This document shows positions 1-7,383 of a stretch of DNA of 11,122 nucleotides, piece after piece (the stretch's first letter is position 1; each line of letters starts with the position of its first letter). The DNA lies in assembly GCA_015039315.1 (NCBI GenBank), contig WIDE01000203.1:6254-17375 (forward strand). Reading direction: 5' to 3'. The DNA comes from Clavulina sp. PMI_390 (taxonomy: Eukaryota; Basidiomycota; Agaricomycetes; Cantharellales; Hydnaceae). The notes beneath the pieces are model-generated. The model saw only the letters and a list, made by a program, of their open reading frames with translations. It was not told the origin of the DNA and ran no database searches. The position numbers and the translations under genes were made by a program.

Positions 1-337
1 AAGCTCAAAACTGTATCTGGCCTGCCGTCACACCTCGTTCGGCTGGATTTCTCCACATGTGCCATATATGCTCAATCACAATCCCGTCTTCTGGCAGACT
101 ATATACAAAACCCCGGTACCTCTGACTTTACAAGACTGAATACTACAACTTCTACAAACTTTCGAGCCCAAAGGCTCACTACGGCAATAAAAAGGAGTAT
201 ATGGGTACGTTGTGCTTGTTTGTCCCGCTCAAATAGCATTTAATTTCTGTTTCCCACAGCGAAGATGGTTCAGTGCGGTTCTGAACTTGAACCAAACCGA
301 ACTGGACCTGAACCGACGCTTAGAGAGCCGAACCTGA
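1..337 (+). CDS. 3' end of an unrecognised gene, cut by the left edge
   Basis: Reading frame 1 is open from the first base through 68 codons to a splice donor GTACGT at 205. The intron is 205-259, ending TTTCCCACAG, and phase 0. The second exon runs 260-334, with TGA at 335-337. The visible 93 residues have no cysteine cluster, signal or membrane segment. They are rich in Ser/Thr/Arg and join across the intron as KRSIW|RRWFSAVLNLN. I do not recognise the family. The last 18 or so residues (LNLNQTELDLNRRLESRT) are encoded by the start of a GAACC-rich degenerate repeat, so the C-terminus may have been captured from repeat DNA. Support is the long open frame plus a good donor and acceptor in matching phase. 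The start and most of the protein lie outside the window. A competing reading (ATG at 201 spliced to give about 29 residues) is much weaker. Confidence 0.55.
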
Positions 338-399
338 ACCGAACCTGAGGTCCAGTTTTGGGTTCACCAGAAATTGTGTAAAAACCGGACCGAGCCGAA
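277..399. repeat. Degenerate GAACC-type repeat
   Basis: The stretch is an imperfect array of GAACC, GAACCGAACC, CTGAACC and CCGAAC words. It gives a skewed, low-complexity composition unlike the flanks. It covers the last codons of the left-edge gene and continues past its stop. It looks like an old, diverged pentanucleotide-type array rather than a regulatory element. Confidence 0.6.
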
Positions 400-739
400 C
401 ATCGGCAACACTAGTGATGGCTAACGCTCTCAATGCTCCCGCTCCATTCAACTTGCGGGTAGCTAGTGCCCCCGCCACCCTACTTTGCCCTGAAAATCTG
501 GCTATTCGGTTCCGCAGACCCAGTCAATGCTGATCACATGGCGTGTTTTGTATGTGAACTGGCCACAAGGCTAAACGATCGACTCTCCTCTTCACATCGG
601 ATGTGGAGCACCGCCGTAAAATGGAGGTATATTAGCCGTTATATGTAGATTCTCGTTGCCAGATGCTGTCTTCTCCTCTTTCCCAATATCGATCTACTCC
701 TCCTTCACTTAAGAAACCGCCTCCTTATCATTGTTAAGA
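400..739 (+). promoter_or_regulatory. Upstream region of the Rho GTPase gene
   Basis: No supported gene lies here; a 60-codon open frame at 466-648 has no protein-like features. A pyrimidine-rich tract at about 666-710 (repeated TCTCCTC/TCCTTC words) lies just upstream of the GTPase start codon at 740, as is usual for leaders and core promoters of filamentous fungi. AT-rich words near 625-645 (TATATTAG, TTATATG) could serve as a TATA element, but none stands out. Confidence 0.35.
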
Positions 740-1617
740 ATGCCGATACAGACCATTAAATGTGTCGTTGTTGGAGACCCTGGTGTTGGAAAAGTAGGTT
801 ATCTGATATCTAGGTACTAACCATATACACGGCTGCTGAGCCCCATATCACATTGCCATGGCACAGACTTGCCTCTTGATTTCATACTGCACAAACAAAT
901 TCCCTACCGAATTTGTCCCTACGGTGCGCTCCCTTTCGCTCAGAGTCTAAAATAATACATTTCAATGAAATATGACTTATCATTCATAGTTGTTCGATAA
1001 TTACGCCGTCACTGTCATGATTGGTGATGAGCCTTACACACTCGGCGTTTTTGACACGGTTGGTGAGGACAAGGACATTGTCTTTCGCCTATGTTTTACT
1101 TCATGATCTGAATGGACTTATTCTCCATCGTTTGGGCCTATAGCCAAGGAAGATTATGACAGGTTACGGCCTTTATCGTATCCTGCGACCGACGTCTTCC
1201 TTCTTTGCTTCAGTGTCGATTCCCCAGAATCATTCGAAAGTGTGGTAGAGAAATGGTTTCCGGAGGTCCAACACCATCGCCCAGGTGTGATTTGTGTGCT
1301 AGTGGGAACCAAGGTGGATCTCCGGGACAAACCTGACGTAGTTGCTGACCTCGCGAAGAGGAACCAGCGTCCTGTCGCCACGAGCGCCGGGGAGCAACTT
1401 GCCACAGAAATTGGCGCGTATAAATATGCTGAAGTGTCTGCGCTGACACAATACAAAGTTTCAGATCTGTTTGACGCGGTGAGACTCGCTTCGTCTATCT
1501 TGCACCCTCCACAAACTGAGCGGTTCTCCTGGTGATTAACAGGTCATGGTAGCGGCTCTTGAGCCTCCGCAAACGAAAACAAGGGATAGGAAGGGCGCAA
1601 AATGCGTAGTGGTCTAA
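740..1617 (+). CDS. Atypical Rho-family small GTPase (Cdc42/Rac-like)
   Basis: Small GTPases of this family switch between GTP and GDP at the plasma membrane to control actin, polarity and NADPH oxidase. Five exons: 740-793, 867-923, 990-1062, 1144-1478 and 1543-1617 (introns 73, 66, 81 and 64 nt). They give 197 aa, close to the usual 190-195. Residues 4-18 read [15 protein letters not shown], followed by T19. The effector loop is FVPTLFDNY (34-42); TKVD is at 117-120 and SAL at 160-162; the Rho insert is near 123-142. The last intron restores VAALEPP, a basic stretch and the prenylation box CVVV (194-197). Without that splice the frame ends early with no CAAX. Unusual residues: Pro14 and Gly15 at the positions of Cdc42 Gly12/Ala13, Phe34 for Tyr32, and V-A-K (61-63) where A-G-Q61 is expected. 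Lys63 replaces the catalytic glutamine. The switch II reading depends on the intron 1063-1143 being placed correctly (GTGAGG...CTATAG), which is the only placement that keeps family length. Confidence 0.9.
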
Positions 1618-1911
1618 TGCCTATGTTCATGCTCTAAGGAGCTCGCCACCGTGGAAATTAGGATACATCATGATGCCCGCAGTCACCTGAAGCCTTGGTC
1701 AAATTCGAACACTGAAAGAGGGTAATATATATGGAATAAGATGTGGCCACCCAGCCATAACGTCTAATACTGCATCTCCAACTACGAAAACATAAATCAA
1801 AGCTTAACGAACAGATGTCATCAGTGATACACGAAATGAGCCTTTGATAGAAAGTCGAATAGAAATTTGGCCATAGACAAGGTGAGCAGGTTAGAATGGA
1901 ATACAAAATGT
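1618..1911. other. Intergenic region between convergent genes
   Basis: This 294-bp stretch holds the 3' ends of two converging genes, the GTPase on plus and the repeat precursor on minus. AT-rich words (TAATATATATGGAATAAG at 1720-1740 on plus; several TTTTGT/TTTGATTTATG words on minus) could take part in polyadenylation, but no consensus site is clear. No gene seen. Confidence 0.4.
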
Positions 1912-4051
1912 TTAATCGAGGTCATTAATTCTGTGAGAGGACAGACAGTTAGTACCCACTTCCAGCAATGACGAGAAAAGAGCTGGGACTCACCCGAAGT
2001 CATCAGAGCGGCGGAAAAGGCTCTCGATCTCTCCAAGCAGGTTACCGACAAGGCCAGAGGCGGCTCCACCAGCAACAGATGATGCAATAGCCCCACCAAG
2101 ACCAGCACGAGCCTCGAGCTCAAACTCATCACGCCTGAAAAGGTTCTCGATTGAAGTGAGCAGCCCACTGACAACTGAGTTGGCACCAACGGAAGCAAGA
2201 CCACCGAGCGCGGTGCCAACAGCACCGCTACCAGACAGCCGCTTAGAAGGCGTCTGTAAGGTGCCGATCTTGTTCATCAATGCAGTCTTGACGGTTGCCT
2301 TATCAGAAGCAGAGAGAGTCTGCGCCTGCTTGATAATATTGCTGATAGAGCTGACATCGCGCTTGACGTAGAGTTCCTCCTCGTGGATGTCGGTAACTCC
2401 GCGGCGGAAGAGGCTCTCGATCTCTCCGAGCAGGTTGCCAACCAGTCCAGAGGCAGCGCCACCAGCAGCAGAGGAGATGAGTGACCCGCCGAGGCTCGTC
2501 GATGAGAGGGGAGCACGGGCCTCAAGAGCTGAATCATCGCGCTTCAAGAAGCTCTCAAGCTATGGAATCCAACTCGCAGTCAGCAACTTGAAGATACAAT
2601 GAAACCTGAGGAAAGGACGAACCTCGCCCAATAGGTTACCGACCAATCCGGACGCGGCGCCCCCAGCGACAGATGAGGCGATTGCTCCGCCAAGACCGGC
2701 GCGCGCTTCGAGCTCTGCATCGTCACGCCTGAAAAGGTTCTCGATGTCGGTGAGCAACCCACCAACAGCAGTCTTGGCGCCAACGGAAGCGAGGCCGCCA
2801 AGTGCAGTGCCGAAGGCGCCACTACCGGACAGCCGCTTGGAAGGAGTCTGAAGAGTACCAATCTTGGTCACCAGGGCATTCTTGACAGTTGCCTTGTCGG
2901 CAGCCGACAGTGTCTGCGCCTGCTTGATGATGCTGGTGATGGAGCTAGCGTCGCGCTTGACGTAGAGGTCCTCATCGTGGACATCGGTGACGCCACGGCG
3001 GAAGAGGCTCTCGATCTCGCCAAGCAGATTTCCGACCAAGCCAGAGGCAGCCCCCCCAGCAGCAGACGAGACGATCGAGCCACCAAGGCTAGTGGCTGAT
3101 AGGGGAGCGCGAGCCTCAAGAGCAGAGTCATCACGCTTCAAGAAACTCTCCAACTATTCAATGGAGCTCAATGGTCAGCCACTCTTGGGGATAGTGCAAG
3201 CCTAAAAGAAAGACGCACCTCGCCTAGCAGGTTGCCAACAAGGCCCGACGCAGCACCACCAGCGACGGAAGACGCGATAGCACCACCAAGACCAGCACGG
3301 GCTTCAAGCGGAGCAGCAGAATCCTCGCGGTGGATCACATTGATGATGGGAATACTGCCCTCAGGGAACAAAAGACCATCATCGCGCTTCAGCAAGCCCT
3401 CAAGCTAAATTGTAAAAGTCAGACGAGGGTTTGATTCAAGAAAAGTTGAGGCATACCTCGCCGAGTAAGTTGCCAACAAGTCCAGAAGCCGCACCACCGG
3501 CGACAGATGAGGCGATCGCGCCGCCCAGGCCAGCACGAGCCTCGAGCTCAGCATCGTCACGTCGGAACAGGTTCTCAATGTCGGTCAGCAACCCACCAAC
3601 AGCCGTCTTAGCGCCAACGGAAGCAAGACCGCCAAGCGCGGTACCAACAGCCCCACTGCCAGAGAGACGCTTGGAGGGGGTCTGAAGAGTTCCTATCTTG
3701 TTCATAAGCGCGGTCTTCACCGTCGCCTTGTCAGCGGGCGACAGAGTTTGAGCCTGCTTGACAATGTTGGTAAGAGCACCAGTGGAGCGCTCATCGAAGT
3801 CCCGCCTGAAGAAACTCTCAATCTGCACACCAATGATGGTCTAAATTAGGTGTGGTAAAAATCAGCTCAACAAGAGCACATACCTTGCTCAAGAGGTTTC
3901 CGACTGCGCCTGATGCCGCACCACCAGCAGCAGATGAGATGATTTGAGTGCCGATGCTAGGCTCCTCCTCAACACCAGTTGAGGAGATTGGAGCAGCGAA
4001 GGCCGGGGCAGCGAGGAGGGCAATAAGAGCGACAGAGGTAGCAGCGCGCAT
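1912..4051 (-). CDS. Secreted Kex2-processed repeat protein (KEP-like precursor)
   Basis: A 611-aa precursor from six exons, in transcript order: 4051-3884, 3822-3457, 3404-3219, 3153-2623, 2559-1994 and 1930-1912 (introns 61, 52, 65, 63 and 63 nt). Residues 1-20 (MRAATSVALIALLAAPAFAA) are a signal peptide. The rest has no cysteine and contains 15 dibasic KR/RR pairs, near residues 62, 107, 143, 184, 246, 292, 306, 346, 382, 423, 469, 483, 523, 559 and 600. These release repeated segments. One begins LSGSGA and ends TDIENLF (34 aa, 3 copies). One carries KQAQTLS and KIGTLQTPS (38-43 aa, 3 copies). One carries AGGAASGLVGNLLGE (7 copies, one starting variant in exon 1). A 12-aa linker GVTD..LYV occurs twice. 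LEAR precedes many Gly/Ala-rich cores and could be a further single-Arg site. Signal peptide plus regular dibasic spacing fits the fungal KEP class (kexin substrates of the Golgi). Known members include pheromone precursors, Ustilago Rep1 and dikaritin precursors. Function here is unknown. The repeat architecture is seen directly; cleavage is inferred. Confidence 0.88.
1994..3822 (-). repeat. Tandem coding repeats inside the KEP-like gene
   Basis: Exon 5 (1994-2559) and exon 4 (2623-3153) are near-copies of one composite unit of about 177 residues, including the upstream intron position. Exon 2 (3457-3822) carries a shorter version lacking the first core, and exon 3 (3219-3404) only one core. 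The DNA of these blocks is clearly alike over long runs (for example the segment encoding SKRLSGSGA occurs near 2227-2247, 2825-2850 and 3655-3680), so the gene grew by segmental duplication. Recent slippage or gene conversion is plausible. Confidence 0.85.
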
Positions 4052-4191
4052 GTTGAATTAGGGGATGTGAAGAATGAGAAATTCAAGGGAGAGTGCAGTG
4101 AAGGCTTCGTGAGAAGGGACGAATAGCAAAAGGGTTAGGGGCGACTGTCAAAGTGCACGCTGATGAAGAGAAGCTTGAAATAAACGACAAG

Positions 4192-4249
4192 CTAATGGGA
4201 CAGAGAAGTTAGTCACGACGATAACAATTATGGTCGTACAAAAACTTAC
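4192..4249 (-). other. 5'UTR intron of the KEP-like gene
   Basis: On the minus strand a donor GTAAGT begins at 4249. A branch-site match GACTAAC lies inside, and the acceptor CCATTAG ends at 4192, giving a 58-nt intron. It lies about 140 nt before the start codon at 4051 and downstream of the TATA box, so it would sit in the leader. Splice signals are among the best in the window. Confidence 0.6.
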
Positions 4250-4347
4250 TGCAACCAGTGCACTAGTGTCTCGAAGAAGAACGAAAGGAGCTGAAGAAGA
4301 AGGGTCGACTGGGTGAAGTGAGGAGCTAGAGTCGCAGCTCGTCATGG

Positions 4348-4354
4348 TCTTATA
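4348..4354 (-). promoter_or_regulatory. TATA box of the KEP-like gene
   Basis: TATAAGA on the minus strand, with a pyrimidine-rich stretch (CTCCTCACTTCACCC) 25-40 nt downstream as a likely transcription start near 4320. An ATG at 4345 would then lie upstream of the start site. If transcription began further up it would open an upstream reading frame. Confidence 0.5.
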
Positions 4355-4399
4355 GGCTCTGAACTAAGCGGTTTCTCAGGTGCCATACGTGAAAAGCCG

Positions 4400-5176
4400 A
4401 TCAATGATGGTACTCAGGGAGCACGCATCACGGTGTCGAAGCTGAGCAGTTTTCGGTAAACATCATTTCTATGCTGTGGCCTTGAGACCGTTGCAAATGG
4501 GCGCATCAACGCCATAAATAGCTCAAAATAGCTGGACGTCTTCGGACAGATTCGGGCGACACAGGTATCATCGCCCGTCAACCATCAGGGTCTCTTCCCC
4601 TACCATCAAAAACAAACCGCACTGCCTAGCGATCAGCTTCTGCACTCATCGTAATCCCTTTAGGCCCCATATGGGCTTCCGTTCGGTGGGGTCAAATCCC
4701 GGGGCAATCCAGAAACCGGTTCACCCGTTACCAAGCTCACGACTTGTTAAAAATGTATCTCACGTACCAACACCATCACACTGGAGAGCATCAATTCAGC
4801 ATGAGCACTGTTCCCTTCATCTATTATTGTCATGAAGCTTCTCAGGAGTCTGTCTTACCCAGTGGTGAAGATCTCGTTTGTGGCCAGAAAGCCATCATAC
4901 CATTACATCCCAAAAGCACTCCAGCTCAACCTTTTTCGTCACTCACGGTTTCTTTTCGCTGGTTTAGACCTTCCGTATGAAATTCCTGACTACTAATACA
5001 CTAAAGGCAACCTCGGAATATCCGCAGCCTTCCAGTCTCAAGAGACAACCCATTGACCCGCAGGTATTCATAATACAGAGTCCAAGTTGTTTCCGCCGTG
5101 ATTCTCGTCCTCTAACTGTCAGGATCAGCCACATGCTCTCCGATATAAGCTACAGCGAAATGCTACCTGATATTGA
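4400..5176. other. Region without a supported gene
   Basis: Distal promoter of the repeat-precursor gene on one side and the 3' flank of a small cysteine-rich gene on the other. Plus-strand open frames at 4744-4980 and 4977-5198 (78 and 73 codons, overlapping by ATGA) show no signal peptide, domain or plausible splice partners. A small GCCC-CATAT-GGGC hairpin lies at 4664-4676. Nothing else seen. Confidence 0.35.
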
Positions 5177-5414
5177 TCAGCAGTCACCGCCTATGTAGGT
5201 TACACAACCATTGGCTTTCTCTGCTGGGGTGCATGGGCCCGCTATTCGATCGGCAGGAATCGGTGAAGTAAGGTACAATCAATCGTCGCAATGCTCCACA
5301 ATCTAGCGTCGACTCACCAGTATCTGGACTACAACTACACAGTGTTGGGCAATTTGCCTGCACACCCATGACGCTGAGGAGGGTCACGATAATGGTGGTG
5401 GTAAGGAACTTCAT
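5177..5414 (-). CDS. Small secreted six-cysteine protein, copy 1 (53 aa)
   Basis: Two exons, 5414-5318 and 5241-5177, joined in phase 1 over a 76-nt intron with donor GTGAGTC and acceptor AATAG|CG. The product starts MKFLTTTIIVTLLSVMGVQA, a clear signal peptide probably cut before Asn21. It leaves a 33-residue mature peptide with six cysteines at 22, 26, 28, 36, 45 and 53, spaced C-x3-C-x-C-x7-C-x8-C-x7-C and ending GGDC. Unspliced, the frame breaks this pattern; splicing restores it exactly and matches two further genes in the window. Six cysteines in a tiny secreted protein imply three disulfides in the extracellular space. Such proteins are often effectors or antimicrobial peptides in fungi, but I recognise no named family. 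A TATA box lies 45 nt upstream of the start. The start at 5414 is chosen because the longer open frame from 5537 lacks a signal at its N-terminus. Confidence 0.8.
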
Positions 5415-5458
5415 TGTGAAAGTCTTTGGGTGGTCTCTTGACTTCAATCTTTCTGCGT

Positions 5459-5465
5459 CTTTATA
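5459..5465 (-). promoter_or_regulatory. TATA box of six-cysteine gene copy 1
   Basis: TATAAAG on the minus strand, 45 nt before the start codon at 5414. It lies only about 12 nt past the TAG (5479-5477) that ends the neighbouring broken gene, so promoter and old gene tail are packed together. Confidence 0.5.
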
Positions 5466-5476
5466 GGGCTGGGCCT

Positions 5477-6220
5477 CTAGTCTTCCTTGTATCCCGGCCA
5501 CATGGCGTGCGATTGCTCTACCAGCCCGATGAGGCACTTGTGGAGCTGCATTCTCAATATCATCTTTCTTGTGCCGAACAGCCTAACTAGCGCAGGCCAC
5601 ATATCTTCAAGAATTTCCGGCTCGTAGCTTGTCGTAGTGGCTTGTGACCAGTCCATGATATCGAGCTAAGGGGGGGGAACAAGCGGGCTCGCAATTCAAA
5701 TGAGCTTACCTCTTTCTCCACCAGCTCAAGGCGATTAAGCCAACGTTGCTCTGAGGTGTGCTAGAATATGTGGCGGGCTTGCGGTCCGATCATCCGCCGC
5801 GCACTATTACGATTGACCTCGTGTAGCTATAAGTCTCACCATGACGGCATATTCTTCAGCCTGCATGTCCTATCTCAGCCCCTCAGATTATCCATGTGCT
5901 CATCGTTTTCATATTACGGGTCCGCGTTTCTCCCGAGACGCTACGATGGAATATTCTTCCCATAATTTAGCCCAAGGTTTTGTTTAAGTCACCACCAAGC
6001 GACGGACAATACGCTGCTTCGATCGACTTCAGGCAAACTTCGGTTTATTGAGGCATATCATCAGAAAGCAATCAGCTAATCCTTCCAGCATAGATCTAGC
6101 AGCCCTAGGTTTTCTGGGGTGGCCCCCAAACTGGATGGATAATGGGGAAATCTGTTTGCGATGTCTTCTTCGGACCCGGAAGGCTTGTGGCTTTCCAGAA
6201 CACGGGAGTTTACATCTACG
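5477..6220 (-). pseudogene. Broken or oddly spliced gene of unknown family
   Basis: The clearest part is the 3' end. Exon 5760-5710 (HTSEQRWLNRLELVEKE) joins across a 44-nt intron (GTAAGC...CCCTTAG, with a C8 run) to exon 5665-5477. The second exon reads protein-like (EILEDMWPALVRLFGTRK, then LHKCLIGLVEQSHAMW) and ends in TAG at 5479-5477. Upstream, short stretches in changing frames also look coding: 6220-6079 (SRVLESHKPSGSEEDIANRF), 6091-6032 (MLEGLADCFLICLNKPKF), 6044-5970 (LKSIEAAYCPSLGGDLNK) and 5964-5918 (EEYSIVASREKRGP). Small exons at 5940-5918 and 5860-5840 can be spliced in phase. I could not join 6220-5970 without frameshifts, so a decayed gene is likelier than an intact one. No family recognised. 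No start codon assigned. Confidence 0.4.
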
Positions 6221-6729
6221 CTATGACGCTTGAGCGCTCAAGAGGCCGACCATGAACGTGTCAATGAGGAAAATCTCCCAACAAACTACATGGGTAATTG
6301 CACGACTAGAACATCTTCACTGCACTAAGTCTCTATAGAAATGACCCACAAGCACTCGTAGCTTCCACATGGTGCTGCTCCCGTCAAAGCATAGTTTCCT
6401 CGATTGATCCGAGGCTAATCGATCGTCGAAGTTTATTTGTCTAGGCACTGGTGCCGAACCGAATAGCTTATCATAATGTTCAACCCCAGTGGCTTGGGGC
6501 TTTTCTAAAGTTAGAGCGCTGAATGGTGACAATAATCAGGAGGTTCAACCGAAAAGAATACAACTCACATGACCCGGTTTACGAGATTAAACCCCTACAC
6601 GATCCAGGCTTACGATCGAGCGAGGTGAGTGCAAATTCGGTGCTGCTGATATTGCTACCCATTACTCGGCCCAGCCTTTAGCACTCAGATGTTGACCATT
6701 GCTTCCCTACTCATTGCTTACCCAAGCCG
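6221..6729. other. Region without a supported gene
   Basis: A 71-codon minus-strand open frame at 6532-6317 contains YDKLFGSAPVPRQINFDD, which could be more of the decayed gene next door, but no splice joins it. The rest shows no signals I can support. Confidence 0.25.
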
Positions 6730-7056
6730 CCCGGAGATTAATGGCTGCCAGCGTTCCATCCCGACCCAGTGACCGCTGGCCACCACATCGAGGTAGGTGG
6801 CAAGCATCGACTGACAGCTTGGGGAGTAAGGCAGTTTTTTGGTCGAAATCTCAATTCTCGCTCTGACTCTACGTTCCTCTCTCATGCTATTTCCAAATTT
6901 CGAGCTAGATAGGCTTGTTCTTGACTCTCCAGTCAAACAAATTGCCCACACGTAAAATCTGCTTCCATGACTATACAACCTATGTACACCTTTCCATGCT
7001 ACTGTTTCACTCATAACTCAGCTTCGTAATGGATACCATTTGGTCAAACTCACCGA

Positions 7057-7301
7057 TCAACAATCGCCTCCAATCGCAGGAAAGCAACCTTCCGCCTTCT
7101 GCGCCGCCGAGCAAGTACCCTCCGCTACATTAAGGGGAATAAAAGAAACCAAGAGGTCAAACTCAGTACGAAAATATTGCACAATCTTGACTCACTAACG
7201 TCGCTGCCACACCAGCACTCAATCGGGCAGCTGGCAGGGCTCGGTATGGCTGCGGCAACGCCAAGGAGACCAAGGACGATAGCGATAGTAGGGAATTTCA
7301 T
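7057..7301 (-). CDS. Small secreted six-cysteine protein, copy 2 (57 aa)
   Basis: Exons 7301-7196 and 7124-7057 join in phase 1 over a 71-nt intron (donor GTGAGTC, acceptor TGTAG|CG), the same site and phase as copy 1. The precursor starts MKFPTIAIVLGLLGVAAA, a signal peptide. The mature part carries cysteines at 25, 29, 31, 40, 49 and 57, spaced C-x3-C-x-C-x8-C-x8-C-x7-C and ending GGDC. It is a tandem paralogue of copy 3 and a more distant relative of copy 1. The 5'UTR holds a run of 13 C on the coding strand. Extracellular, three predicted disulfides; role unknown, effector-like by size and composition. The frame was invisible as a simple open frame because each exon is short. Confidence 0.82.
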
Positions 7302-7314
7302 TGGGAGATGAGTT

Positions 7315-7327
7315 GGGGGGGGGGGGG
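7315..7327. repeat. G13/C13 homopolymer in the 5'UTR of copy 2
   Basis: Thirteen consecutive G on plus (C on the mRNA strand), 14 nt upstream of the start codon at 7301. The paralogous position before copy 3 has no such run, so it arose after the duplication. Length may be unstable or affected by sequencing. Confidence 0.9.
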
Positions 7328-7376
7328 TTTGGTTAGAAGTTGGTAGAGGGAGCTGAGGCTAGGCCCCGATGCTGCT

Positions 7377-7383
7377 CTTTATA
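7377..7383 (-). promoter_or_regulatory. TATA box of six-cysteine gene copy 2
   Basis: TATAAAG on the minus strand, about 76 nt before the start codon. The matching element is present before copy 3 at 8413-8419, in conserved surroundings (GGCCC... between TATA box and start). Confidence 0.5.

Noticed and set aside
1154..1456. Minus-strand frames opposite the GTPase exon
   Set aside because: Shadows of a strongly recognised coding exon.
2156..3685. Plus-strand frames opposite the repeat gene
   Set aside because: Antisense shadows of the repeats; they recur only because the coding repeats recur.
3823..3840. Alternative acceptor TTTAG adding TIIGVQ to the repeat precursor
   Set aside because: In frame, but too close to the likely CTAAT branch site; the downstream CAG reproduces the junction seen in the other repeats.
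1912..4051. Dikaritin (ustiloxin-type) RiPP precursor
   Set aside because: Known dikaritin cores contain a tyrosine that is cyclised, but here Tyr occurs only in the short LYV linkers, and no DUF3328-type or tyrosinase gene is in the window.
4661..4706. tRNA-like sequence (GCCCC...GTGGGGTCAAATCCCGGGGCA)
   Set aside because: The T-arm-like part lacks one T of the usual TTCAAAT loop, the possible acceptor halves are only about 45 nt apart, and there is no D-arm or anticodon arm.
4744..4980. 78-codon plus-strand frame
   Set aside because: No domain, signal or conserved feature, and no splice partner.
4977..5198. Plus-strand frame starting MKFLTT, like copy 1 of the six-cysteine family
   Set aside because: After six residues there is no hydrophobic signal core and no cysteine pattern, so the match is probably chance.
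5184..5537. 117-residue unspliced minus-strand frame starting upstream of copy 1
   Set aside because: Its N-terminal part overlaps the tail of the broken gene and the TATA box, and its C-terminal part reads through the intron and loses the six-cysteine pattern.
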